Shown: in pieces, positions 7,315-14,232 of the stretch | Layout: every line of letters begins with the position of its first letter | How positions within the stretch are numbered: the stretch's first letter is position 1 | DNA from: an uncultured Bacilli bacterium | Lineage (GTDB): Bacteria > Bacillota_I > Bacilli_A > RF39 > UBA660 | Length of the DNA stretch: 14,232 nucleotides | Assembly (NCBI GenBank): GCA_934088535.1 | Contig: CAKOJC010000030.1 | Coordinates: forward strand, 1-14,232 | Reading direction: 5' to 3' | The notes under the pieces: generated by a model | The model's database searches: none | Seen by the model: the letters and a program-made list of their open reading frames with translations, nothing else | What the model was told of the DNA's origin: nothing | Translations under genes and position numbers: made by a program

Positions 7315-8463
7315 TTATTTTTTTCTTATATTACCAGTCACTATATCTTTAAGATTATTAATTAACACTTTAAAGTATGATGCTTTCTTCACTTCTTCAT
7401 TAACAATTAAATCATATTTATATTCTTTAGAGTCATAATTAAGTATTAACTCTCCTACTTTAGTACCTTTCTTTAATGGTGCTTTTAATTTATCAAGTTT
7501 TACATTAGTACTATAATTAACATCTCTAGTATTTTTATCAACTATTAATTTAACATCATTATCTAAGTAATAATTATATTCTTTATTTTCACTACCACTT
7601 ATATTTATTTTACCAGTATATTCACTTTTCTTAAGTATTACTTCACTTCCATACATACTGTATCCATACTCCATCATACCTATCGTATCACTACTTCTGT
7701 TATCTTTAGAACTACTTTTCATAACAACACTTATAAGTCTCATATTATTTTTATTCATAGTTGCTGTAAGACAATAACCTGCTTTATCAGTATAACCTGT
7801 TTTAAGTCCATCAATTCCTTTATAAAATTTAACTAGTTTATTTGTATTAACTAACCAATGATTTTCACCAGATACCGTTATATATTCATCATAAGTACTA
7901 GATATTTTTAAAGCAAGTTCATGTTTAACAAGTTCACGAGCCATTAATGACATATCATAAGCAGTAGTTAAGTGTCCTTCTTCATCTAGACCATGAGGAT
8001 TCTTAAAAGTAGTATTTTCACATCCTAATTCTTTTGCTCTTTCATTCATCATATTAACAAAATTCTCAACTGTCCCACCTAACTTTTCAGCAAGAGCAAC
8101 AGCAGCATCATTCGCAGAAGCAATACCAACACCCTTTATCAAATCCTCAACTTTAACATTACTTCCAGCTTCAACATATATTTGAGTTCCACCCATATCT
8201 TGTGCATTCTTTGAAATTAACACATCATCATTCAAACTAATCTTACCACTTTCAAGTGCTTCCATAGTTAAAAGCATAGTCATTATCTTGGTCATTGAAG
8301 CAGGAGCCATTTTCTTATCTTTATCTTTTTCAAATAATATTTTTCCAGTACTAGCTTCTACTAAAATGGCAGTCTCACTATTTTTAGCAAGTTTAACATC
8401 AGCAGCACTAACATTCAACATCAAAAATACAAACATAAAACAAAATAAAAAGATTTTTTTCAT
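7315..8463 (-). CDS. dacA: D-alanyl-D-alanine carboxypeptidase (DacA/PBP5 type)
   Basis: A 382-residue low-molecular-weight penicillin-binding protein (peptidase S11) that removes the terminal D-alanine from peptidoglycan pentapeptides outside the membrane. It starts with a signal peptide (MKKIFLFCFMFVFLMLNVSA, cleavage probably near residue 20). The serine acyl-enzyme motifs are complete: SMTK (S56, K59), SAN (116-118) and KTG (221-223). Residues from about 265 form the beta-rich second domain, and the last 22 residues (YFKVLINNLKDIV...RKK) make an amphipathic basic helix, the usual membrane anchor. Length is normal for the family. It has its own promoter (8482-8510), GGTGA ahead of the ATG, and a terminator behind. 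Its presence shows that the organism makes a peptidoglycan wall. Confidence 0.96.
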   Translation of the reverse strand: MKKIFLFCFMFVFLMLNVSAADVKLAKNSETAILVEASTGKILFEKDKDKKMAPASMTKIMTMLLTMEALESGKISLNDDVLISKNAQDMGGTQIYVEAGSNVKVEDLIKGVGIASANDAAVALAEKLGGTVENFVNMMNERAKELGCENTTFKNPHGLDEEGHLTTAYDMSLMARELVKHELALKISSTYDEYITVSGENHWLVNTNKLVKFYKGIDGLKTGYTDKAGYCLTATMNKNNMRLISVVMKSSSKDNRSSDTIGMMEYGYSMYGSEVILKKSEYTGKINISGSENKEYNYYLDNDVKLIVDKNTRDVNYSTNVKLDKLKAPLKKGTKVGELILNYDSKEYKYDLIVNEEVKKASYFKVLINNLKDIVTGNIRKK

Positions 8464-8481
8464 ACATTATTTCACCAATAA

Positions 8482-8510
8482 ATTATATGAATCAAATCTT
8501 TTATTATTAA
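8482..8510 (-). promoter_or_regulatory. Promoter of dacA
   Basis: Minus strand TTAATA (8505-8510) and a perfect TATAAT (8482-8487) are 17 bases apart. The start point would be near 8475, just ahead of the ribosome site. Confidence 0.6.
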
Positions 8511-8521
8511 TATTTTATCAA

Positions 8522-8866
8522 TTATTTACAAGATAAATGACTTTCAATATCATAATTAGTTTTTTCATTATATGTAAGTACTACATAAGTATCTTCTAAA
8601 TCACAATCATTATCTTCAAATATTGATACATCTTTTTTTAATTGTTTTAAAGAACTAACTGTAATTTTTAAAGTACCATTTCTTTTCAAAAGAGTTGGCA
8701 TGTATTCAGTAAATTCATTTTCATAATAGTTAGTAGTAAGAGTTTCTAACTCATATGTTAGTTTCTTTGTTTTTTTAATATTAATAGTCACTATTATAGC
8801 TGTAACTACAATGACTAAAACTAATATTAAAACTGTTATAAACAATATTTTCTTTTTATTTTTCAT
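8522..8866 (-). CDS. Small membrane-anchored protein of unknown function
   Basis: A 114-residue protein with a basic start (MKNKKK), one strongly hydrophobic helix (about 7-30) and a 84-residue outside domain, probably extracellular by the positive-inside rule. The domain is charged and has two cysteines (C89 and C113 or near) that could pair. No family recognised. It lies 58 bases ahead of dacA with no terminator between them, so some dacA transcription may start here. It has no good ribosome site at the ATG: the nearest AGG is about 17 bases away, and a consensus -10 box lies 7 bases ahead of the ATG, suggesting a leaderless message. Confidence 0.72.
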   Translation of the reverse strand: MKNKKKILFITVLILVLVIVVTAIIVTINIKKTKKLTYELETLTTNYYENEFTEYMPTLLKRNGTLKITVSSLKQLKKDVSIFEDNDCDLEDTYVVLTYNEKTNYDIESHLSCK

Positions 8867-8873
8867 ATGCTTG

Positions 8874-8902
8874 ATTATAATTCTACCTGTTTAAATTCTA
8901 AA
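8874..8902 (-). promoter_or_regulatory. Promoter of the small membrane protein gene, possibly leaderless
   Basis: Minus strand TTTAGA (8897-8902) and a perfect TATAAT (8874-8879) are separated by 17 bases. The expected start point falls at or one base before the ATG at 8866. Confidence 0.45.
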
Positions 8903-8916
8903 AATAATTAAATATA

Positions 8917-11900
8917 TTATATAGTTTGTTCAGGTTCAAGTACTATTGATTCACCTAGTTCAATAGTAAATGTTTGAGTATTACCATTTTCCCATTCAAT
9001 AGTTACTGTATGAGATTTAGTATTTTCATCGAATCTTGGATATAAAACGAAGAATACATCTTCACCAATTGAAGAATCTGTTATAGTTTCCCAATTAATA
9101 GTTTCTCTGTCATCAATAGTAACCTTAGCATTTGAAACTAACATTTCTCTTGTATAAGCTTCATTAGCAGAAATTTTAACTGATGCATAGTTTCCAGCTT
9201 TTCTACCATTTTGAGCATTTTCATCAGCTTCATACCATTTCATAGTACCATTAATAGTTACTTTGTTTCCATCAATTGTGTATTCAAGATCCCCACCAGT
9301 AGCATCTCCTTTAGCAATAGTACCCTTTGGAGCACTTTCTAATGTAGCATTTTCTGATAGTTCAATTGCAAATGTTTGAGTATTACCGTTTTCCCATTCA
9401 ATAGTTACTTTATGAGATTTAGTATTTTCATCGAATCTTGGATATAATGTGAAGAATACATCTTCTCCTAAAGATTCATCAATAATTTCACCCCATGTGA
9501 TAGTTTCTCTATCATCAATAGTTATTTTGGTGTTTTTATCTAAAAATTCTTTTGAGTAAACTTCATTAGCAGAAATCTTAACTGAAGCATAATTTCCAGC
9601 TTTTCTACCATTTTGAGCATTTGCGTCTGCTCCATACCATTTTACATCACCATCAATAGTGATTTTATTTCCATCAACTGTGTACTCTAGATCTCCACCA
9701 GTAGCATCTCCTTTAGCAATAGTACCCTTTGGAGCACTTTCTAATGTAGCATTTGCATCTAATTCAATTGTGAATACTTGAGTATTACCATTTTCCCATT
9801 CAATACTTACTGTATGAGATTTAGTATTTTCATCGAATCTTGGATATAAAACGAAGAATACATCTTCACCAATTGTAGTATCTACTATGTCTTTCCAATC
9901 AACAATTGTTTTACCATCTATAGTAACTTTAGTATTACTATCTAAAAATTCTTTAGTATACATTTCATTTGCTGAAATCTTAACTGATGCATAGTTTCCT
10001 GGTTTTCTACCATTTTGAGCATTTTCATCAGCACCATACCATTTAACATTACCATTAATAGTTACTTTATTTCCATCAACTGTATACTCTAGTTCTCCAC
10101 CAGTAGCATCTCCTTTAGCAATAGTACCCTTTGGAGCACTTTCTAATGTAGCTGTTTCAGCAAGTTCTATAACGAATGTTTGAACATTTCCTTTCTCCCA
10201 TTCAATAGTTACTTTATGAGATTTAGTATTTTCATCGAATCTTGGATATAAAACGAAGAATACATCTTCACCAATTGAATAATCTGTTATAGTTTCCCAA
10301 TTAATAGTTTCTCTGTCATCAATAGTAACCTTAGCATTTGAAACTAACATTTCTCTTGTATAAGCTTCATTAGCAGAAATTTTAACTGATGCATAGTTTC
10401 CAGCTTTTCTACCATTTTGAGCAGTTGCATCGGCACCATACCATTTTACATCACCATCGATAGTGATTTTATTTCCATCAACTGTGTACTCTAGATCTCC
10501 ACCAGTTGCATCACCTTTAACAATAGTACCTACTGCAGCTTCCTCTAATGTAGCTGTATCAGCAAGTTCAATTACAAATGTTTGAGTATTACCATTTTCC
10601 CATTCAATAGTTACTGTATGTGATTTAGTATTTTCATCAAATCTTGGATATAATGTGAAGAATACATCTTCTCCAATTGAAGAATCTGTTATAGTTTCCC
10701 AATTAATAGTTTCTCTGTCATCAATAGTAACTTTTGCACTATTTACTAACATTTCTCTTGTATAAAGTTCTGGAGCACTTATTTTAACTGAAGCATAGTT
10801 TCCAGCAGTTCTACCATTTTGAGCTCCATCATCAGAACCATACCATTTAACGTTTCCATCTATAGTTATTTTACTTCCATCAACTGTATATTCTAATTCT
10901 CCACCAGTAGTATCACCCTTTTCAATTGTTCCAGCAGGTGCACTTTCAAGTGTAGCAGTATCAGCAAGTTCTATAACAAATGTTTGAACATTACCATTTT
11001 CCCATTCAATACTTATTGTATGAGATTTAGTATTTTCATCAAATCTTGGATATAATGTGAAGAATACATCTTCTCCGATTGTAGCATCTACTATATCTTT
11101 CCATTCAACTACAGTTTTACCATCAATAGTAACTTTAGTGTTTCTATCTAAGAATTCCTTAGTATAAACTTCATTAGCAGAAATTTTAACTGAAGCATAA
11201 TTTCCAGCTTTTCTACCATTTTGAGCATTTGCATCTGCTTCATACCATTTAACATTACCATCTATAGTTATTTTATCTTCATTAACAGTGTATTCTAACT
11301 CTCCACCAGTAGCATCACCTTTTTCAATTTTTCCAGCAGGTGCACTTTCAAGTGTAGCATTTTCACCTAATTCAATAATAAATGTTTGAACATTTCCATC
11401 AACCCATTCAACAACTACTTTATGAGATTTAGTATTTTCATCAAATCTTGGATAAAGTGTAAAGAACACATCTTCACCTAATGATTCATCAATAACGTCT
11501 CCCCAAGTAATAGTTTCTCTGTCATCAATAGTAAGTTTAGTATTTGCAAGTAAGTCTTCTTTAGTATATTTATCAGAAGCACTTATTTTAACTGATGCAT
11601 AGTTTCCTGGCTTTCTACCATTTTGAGCACCTGCATCTGCTCCATACCATTTTACACTACCATTAATTGTGATTTTATTTCCATCAACTGTGTATTCAAG
11701 ATCTCCACCAGTTGCATCCCCCTTAGCAATACTTCCTTCAGATGACATTCTATTAAATATAATATCATTTAATTCTTCTTTTTCAAAAACATCTACGCTT
11801 TGTTCTTCACCTGATTCAGTATTTTTAACAAATAATTCTAATTTTTTAACAGTAGCTGGAATACTTAATTTACCATTTTCAAATTTTACTAATTTATCTT

Positions 11901-12363
11901 TTTCAGCATTATTTGTTTTATAAACTAATTCATATCCATCTTTTAATTCTTTAGAATATGATAGCTCTAACATTTTTTCTTTATTATTAATATAATAAAT
12001 ATCTAATTTATTTAACTTTTGAATTACAGCTTCATCACTAATTACATGAGCTTCATTCTCTTCATCTATCTCAAACCAAGTTCCAGATAAATAATAATAA
12101 ATTTTAACACCTTTATAACCATCATTTCCATAATTAAATATAACATCATTAAATGTTGCATTAGATGCACGAAGTGCAGTAAGTACAACATCTGGTTCAA
12201 ATTTTGTTATACCCATTACTATGCTATTGTCGATTATACTATCAAAATTATCATCTGGATTAGTAGTTTCAACGATAGTTAAAGCTGATAAATTAAGACT
12301 TGTTACAATTGTAGCAGTGAATAAACATGTCCCAAAAACAGCTTTTTTAATCCATTTATTCAT
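8917..12363 (-). CDS. Secreted surface protein with seven 134-residue tandem repeats
   Basis: A 1148-residue protein with a signal peptide (MNKWIKKAVF..., cleavage probably after NLSA near residue 27). Residues 30-210 form a unique N-terminal domain of unknown fold. Residues 211-1148 are exactly seven repeats of 134 residues. Each repeat begins KGDATGG(D/E)LEYT, continues with VKWYxAD, AQNGRKxGNYASVKIS and GEDVFFxLYPRFDENTKSH, and ends with EWENGNTQTFxIEL and an ATLE spacer; it is predicted all-beta, acidic and cysteine-free, like an immunoglobulin-like surface stalk. There is no LPXTG, C-terminal membrane helix or binding module; the protein stops two residues after the last repeat ends. It is 18 bases behind the Big_2/Flg_new gene, with AAGGAAGG upstream, so the two are cotranscribed. 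Likely an adhesin or extracellular matrix protein; anchoring is unclear. Confidence 0.85.
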   Translation of the reverse strand: MNKWIKKAVFGTCLFTATIVTSLNLSALTIVETTNPDDNFDSIIDNSIVMGITKFEPDVVLTALRASNATFNDVIFNYGNDGYKGVKIYYYLSGTWFEIDEENEAHVISDEAVIQKLNKLDIYYINNKEKMLELSYSKELKDGYELVYKTNNAEKDKLVKFENGKLSIPATVKKLELFVKNTESGEEQSVDVFEKEELNDIIFNRMSSEGSIAKGDATGGDLEYTVDGNKITINGSVKWYGADAGAQNGRKPGNYASVKISASDKYTKEDLLANTKLTIDDRETITWGDVIDESLGEDVFFTLYPRFDENTKSHKVVVEWVDGNVQTFIIELGENATLESAPAGKIEKGDATGGELEYTVNEDKITIDGNVKWYEADANAQNGRKAGNYASVKISANEVYTKEFLDRNTKVTIDGKTVVEWKDIVDATIGEDVFFTLYPRFDENTKSHTISIEWENGNVQTFVIELADTATLESAPAGTIEKGDTTGGELEYTVDGSKITIDGNVKWYGSDDGAQNGRTAGNYASVKISAPELYTREMLVNSAKVTIDDRETINWETITDSSIGEDVFFTLYPRFDENTKSHTVTIEWENGNTQTFVIELADTATLEEAAVGTIVKGDATGGDLEYTVDGNKITIDGDVKWYGADATAQNGRKAGNYASVKISANEAYTREMLVSNAKVTIDDRETINWETITDYSIGEDVFFVLYPRFDENTKSHKVTIEWEKGNVQTFVIELAETATLESAPKGTIAKGDATGGELEYTVDGNKVTINGNVKWYGADENAQNGRKPGNYASVKISANEMYTKEFLDSNTKVTIDGKTIVDWKDIVDTTIGEDVFFVLYPRFDENTKSHTVSIEWENGNTQVFTIELDANATLESAPKGTIAKGDATGGDLEYTVDGNKITIDGDVKWYGADANAQNGRKAGNYASVKISANEVYSKEFLDKNTKITIDDRETITWGEIIDESLGEDVFFTLYPRFDENTKSHKVTIEWENGNTQTFAIELSENATLESAPKGTIAKGDATGGDLEYTIDGNKVTINGTMKWYEADENAQNGRKAGNYASVKISANEAYTREMLVSNAKVTIDDRETINWETITDSSIGEDVFFVLYPRFDENTKSHTVTIEWENGNTQTFTIELGESIVLEPEQTI
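8920..11733 (-). repeat. Seven tandem coding repeats of 402 bp
   Basis: In translation order the units are 11332-11733, 10930-11331, 10528-10929, 10126-10527, 9724-10125, 9322-9723 and 8920-9321. The period is exactly 402 bases (134 codons) with no length variation. Ends are highly conserved; the middle (about residues 52-90 of a unit) exists in three versions, so units are mosaics. Confidence 0.95.
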
Positions 12364-12381
12364 TTTACTTACCTTCCTTTA

Positions 12382-13443
12382 TTAATTTACAGATTTAACT
12401 ACAGCTTTTTCAACTGCAGACTTAATATACATTTTACCATCTTTAGTTATACTAACATCACTAGATTTACCAGCAACAGTAATAGTAACAACTCCAGAAA
12501 CTTTTTCACCTTTTGAACTTACAATATATAATTTATATTGTCCAATAGAACTATTTTTTACTTCTTCCCATTTAACAGAATAAGTTACATTTTCAGTTAC
12601 AGTCACTGTACAAGTTACAGTTTTATTACCAACTTTAGCAGTAATAACAGCAGTTCCAGGACCAACAGCTACAACTTTTCCATTTGAATCAACAGTAGCT
12701 ACTGATTTGTTGCTACTACTCCATGTAACTTTCTTATCAGTTGCATTGCTTGGATTAATAGTAACAGTTAAAGTTGAGTTTTCACCAACTTTTAAACTTA
12801 AACTACTCTTTGAAAGTTTAATACTACTTACTTCGATAGTATCATCCTTTTTATTATTATTATTGTTGTTATTGTTATTCTTGTTATTATTTGGTTTTTT
12901 ATTATCATTGTTAGTATTTGTTGTATTATTAACTTTTTCCCATTTAGCAGTTAATGTTAAATTTCCACTAACAGGAGTATTAAAATCATAATCCTTACCA
13001 TTTAATAACCAATCAACAAACTTATATCCATCTCTAGTTGGATCAATTGGACGTTTTACTAAACCATTTTCATCAACTTCTAATGAAGAAACAGATGAAC
13101 CTCCATCACTATTAAATATAATAGCATACTTTTGAATCTTAACTTCAGATCCAGCATCTTTTATCCATTTTGCTTTTAAAGTTATATTTTTCTCGATAGG
13201 AGTAGAAAAATCAAAAACTTTATCATCTAAGTACCAATTATCAAATTTATAACCATCCATTGTTGGATCATTAGGCTTAACAGCAGTTTCAGATTTTTTA
13301 ACTTTTTGAGTTTCAACAATACTTCCACCATTACTATCAAAAACAACTTCATAACTCTTATTATTATTTACTAATAGGAAAACAATTAATCCAATAACTA
13401 TTAAAGCTATAACACTAATAATTCCTACACGTTTCTTATCCAT
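12382..13443 (-). CDS. Membrane-anchored surface protein with two Flg_new/InlB-B repeats and a Big_2 domain
   Basis: A 353-residue protein. Residues 1-27 (KKRVGIISVIALIVIG...) are a signal anchor with no obvious cleavage site. Two Listeria-Bacteroides (Flg_new, InlB B-repeat) units follow at 31-95 and 106-170, each with the pattern FxSxGG...DPTxDGYKFxxWxL...ITLxAKW. Residues 171-201 are an Asn/Lys-rich flexible linker including nine Asn in a row. Residues 203-283 form a Big_2 immunoglobulin-like domain (SIKLSKSSLSLKVGE, VTWSSSNKSVATVD, GTAVITAKVG). The last 70 residues are beta-rich and unrecognised. The ATG has AAAGGAG in front. First gene of a two-gene operon with the repeat protein; both probably act at the cell surface, in adhesion or matrix formation, by analogy with these domains. 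Confidence 0.88.
   Translation of the reverse strand: MDKKRVGIISVIALIVIGLIVFLLVNNNKSYEVVFDSNGGSIVETQKVKKSETAVKPNDPTMDGYKFDNWYLDDKVFDFSTPIEKNITLKAKWIKDAGSEVKIQKYAIIFNSDGGSSVSSLEVDENGLVKRPIDPTRDGYKFVDWLLNGKDYDFNTPVSGNLTLTAKWEKVNNTTNTNNDNKKPNNNKNNNNNNNNNKKDDTIEVSSIKLSKSSLSLKVGENSTLTVTINPSNATDKKVTWSSSNKSVATVDSNGKVVAVGPGTAVITAKVGNKTVTCTVTVTENVTYSVKWEEVKNSSIGQYKLYIVSSKGEKVSGVVTITVAGKSSDVSITKDGKMYIKSAVEKAVVKSVN
12851..12898 (-). repeat. AAT/AAC trinucleotide tract encoding poly-Asn
   Basis: A run of TTA/TTG/TTC-type triplets on the plus strand (Asn codons AAT and AAC on the coding strand), broken by one or two Lys codons. Slippage here would change linker length by whole codons without breaking the frame. 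Confidence 0.75.
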
Positions 13444-13521
13444 TATATATTTCTCCTTTCATTATCATAAAACCCTTTTCTTTTAATAATATCGTAATAC
13501 TATCAAATCACTCCTTTCCAA

Positions 13522-13607
13522 AACGGATGTATAAAGATATGTATCATCTTTAAAATAAGTCATTAGTATAAAAAATTATATATTTTTATCATCTATACCA
13601 TTCCGTT
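13522..13607 (-). promoter_or_regulatory. Foldable 5' leader of the surface-protein operon
   Basis: On the minus-strand transcript AACGGA (13602-13607) can pair with TCCGTT (13522-13527), with further UG/CA pairs past a one-base bulge. The enclosed region has a hairpin AAAGAT/ATCTTT (13546-13551 with 13533-13538). The predicted transcription start is at about 13607, so the message may begin inside the outer stem. An unused AAAGGAG lies just behind the stem (about 13511-13517). No known riboswitch class recognised. Confidence 0.35.
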
Positions 13608-13613
13608 ACAAAA

Positions 13614-13622
13614 ATTATACCA
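13614..13622 (-). promoter_or_regulatory. Extended -10 promoter of the surface-protein operon
   Basis: Minus strand TGGTATAAT is a full TG-n-TATAAT match. A -35 hexamer at 17-base spacing would lie at 13637-13642 and is poor (TAGTAA); that spot is the centre of a 22-base palindrome. The leader to the ATG at 13443 would be about 163 bases. Confidence 0.6.
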
Positions 13623-13630
13623 CATCAATC

Positions 13631-13652
13631 ATTATATTACTAGTAATATAAT
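13631..13652. promoter_or_regulatory. Perfect 22-base palindrome, candidate operator
   Basis: The 11-base arm ATTATATTACT is followed directly by its exact reverse complement AGTAATATAAT, centred at 13641/13642. It covers the -35 area of the minus-strand surface operon promoter and lies about 50 bases ahead of the plus-strand regulator promoter. Both ends contain TATAAT. It is a plausible binding site for a dimeric repressor such as the adjacent Xre protein. Confidence 0.5.
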
Positions 13653-13702
13653 TAATTTTATTTACATATTTTTCACTTAATGTGCTTTTTTGGTGAATAA
13701 TA

Positions 13703-13708
13703 TATAAT
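13703..13708 (+). promoter_or_regulatory. -10 box of the Xre-type regulator gene
   Basis: A perfect TATAAT lies 60 bases ahead of the ATG. No good -35 sits at 16-18 bases upstream (13679-13686 reads near AATGTGCT), so regulation or an activator is possible. TATAAT at 13647-13652 within the palindrome is an alternative. Confidence 0.4.
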
Positions 13709-13726
13709 TAAAATATCATTATATAT

Positions 13727-13742
13727 ATTAGTGAATACTAAT
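13727..13742. promoter_or_regulatory. Inverted repeat ATTAGT-GAAT-ACTAAT ahead of the regulator gene
   Basis: Six-base arms with a four-base spacer, between the predicted promoter and the ribosome site of the regulator. Its arms resemble the core of the palindrome at 13631-13652 (ATTACT/AGTAAT), so it may be a weaker autoregulatory operator. Confidence 0.35.
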
Positions 13743-13767
13743 AATTAGTTCCAGGAGGTGAATTATC

Positions 13768-14007
13768 ATGGAAGATAGTATATTTACACTAAAAAATTAT
13801 GGTAAAGTTAAACTTAACTTAAAAGAAATATTAGATAAGAAAAAAATAAGTAGACATAAATTATGTAATATGATTGGAGCAAATTATGATTTAATTACTA
13901 GATATTATAATAATTCTGTTTCAAGAATAGACTTAGACATTATAGCAAGAATATGTTTTGTACTTAATTGTACAGTTGATGAAATTATAATTTATGAAAA
14001 AAACTAA
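13768..14007 (+). CDS. Small Cro/CI (Xre)-type HTH regulator
   Basis: A 79-residue protein that is almost entirely one Xre-family helix-turn-helix domain (residues about 15-75): LKEILDKKKISRHKLCNMIG (18-37) supplies helices 1 and 2, ANYDLITRYYNNS (38-50) the recognition helix, and LDIIARICFVLNCTVDEIIIYE (56-77) the closing helices typical of the HTH_26 subgroup. It acts in the cytoplasm as a DNA-binding dimer. The start is well set: AGGAGGTG lies eight bases ahead of the ATG. It is the only plus-strand gene, divergent from the surface-protein operon, and a strong hairpin terminator follows. Control of itself and of the surface operon through the nearby palindromes is likely but inferred. Confidence 0.9.
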   Translation: MEDSIFTLKNYGKVKLNLKEILDKKKISRHKLCNMIGANYDLITRYYNNSVSRIDLDIIARICFVLNCTVDEIIIYEKN

Positions 14008-14015
14008 TACAAAAT

Positions 14016-14046
14016 AAAATCACTAGTAAATCCACTAGTGATTTTT
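14016..14046. terminator. Bidirectional terminator between converging genes
   Basis: A 12-bp stem AAAATCACTAGT (14016-14027) with ACTAGTGATTTT (14034-14045) and a 6-base loop AAATCC. A T run follows on the plus strand, and A-rich sequence on the other side gives U on the minus strand. It can stop both the regulator gene and the convergent gene ending at 14059. Confidence 0.88.
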
Positions 14047-14058
14047 ATATTATTCATT

Positions 14059-14232
14059 TTATAAATCTGTATTTAAAGCAAATTCTAATACTCTATCATA
14101 ATCATTTATAAAGTCTTCTTTAGTAGTCTCAACATAATAATCTGGTTTAAAAACAACTGGTTTAAACACTTCACTACTTACTTTATTTATTTCATCTTTA
14201 TTAGAAATTCTTAGATTCATAACAGGATTTAA
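14059..14232 (-). CDS. 3' end of an unidentified gene (cut by the window edge)
   Basis: An open frame enters from the right edge and ends at TAA (14059-14061), giving the last 57 residues of a protein (LNPVMNLRISNKDE... to ...EFALNTDL). It is acidic, with no recognised motif; codon use matches the other genes. The terminator at 14016-14046 follows directly, which supports a real gene end. No function can be assigned from this fragment. Confidence 0.65.
   Translation of the reverse strand, partial: LNPVMNLRISNKDEINKVSSEVFKPVVFKPDYYVETTKEDFINDYDRVLEFALNTDL

Noticed and set aside
8920..11733. Regularly spaced repeats that might suggest a CRISPR or other non-coding array
   Set aside because: The repeat unit is 402 bases, fully coding in one frame, and there are no unique spacers between short repeats.
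13486..13513. A seven-codon TTG-started frame behind AAAGGAG in the leader of the surface operon, as a leader peptide
   Set aside because: Too short, with a rare start, and no attenuator-type hairpin or codon run that would give it meaning.
13444..13767. A hidden gene or tRNA in the 324-base divergent intergenic region
   Set aside because: Both strands are full of stops and no cloverleaf or TTCGA-type loop is visible; the region is explained by promoters, palindromes and a leader.

Overview
The window is strongly AT-rich and uses TTG and GTG starts, purine-rich ribosome binding sites, TGG for tryptophan and all three standard stop codons (code 11). Relatives of PolC, a DacA-type penicillin-binding protein, a secreted repeat protein and a Bacteroides/Listeria-type repeat protein point to a low-GC, walled Bacillota, probably an uncultured gut-type Bacilli or Clostridia lineage. 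I cannot place it more exactly. Nearly all genes are on the minus strand, so transcription runs right to left.

Right to left: 14059-14232 is the tail of an unidentified gene. 13768-14007 is a small Cro/CI-type regulator, the only plus-strand gene. A 324-base divergent intergenic region (13444-13767) holds a perfect 22-base palindrome, an extended -10 promoter and a foldable leader. Then come two surface genes: 12382-13443, a membrane-anchored protein with two Flg_new/InlB-B repeats, an Asn-rich linker and a Big_2 domain; and 8917-12363, a secreted 1148-residue protein with seven 134-residue tandem repeats. 8522-8866 is a small membrane protein and 7315-8463 is DacA, the D-alanyl-D-alanine carboxypeptidase.

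The left half is an accessory region. A two-gene unit (7235 to 5615) encodes a PD-(D/E)XK nuclease-like protein and a winged-helix protein. A terminator follows, then a tightly packed five-gene operon (5503 to 49). Its first two genes are diverged relatives of PolC, the replicative DNA polymerase, in which the PHP metal ligands and the polymerase aspartates are mostly replaced. The third gene faintly resembles a DEDDh exonuclease and is interrupted by an in-frame TAG. The fourth is a short RNase J-like beta-CASP nuclease with an intact active site. The last is a NusG-type KOW protein.

The most unusual content is this operon: apparently inactive copies of replication enzymes linked to one apparently active RNA/DNA nuclease and a KOW factor. 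It could be a novel defence, regulatory or element-encoded system. That function is inference; the polymerase and RNase J relationships rest on motif-level similarity read by eye.
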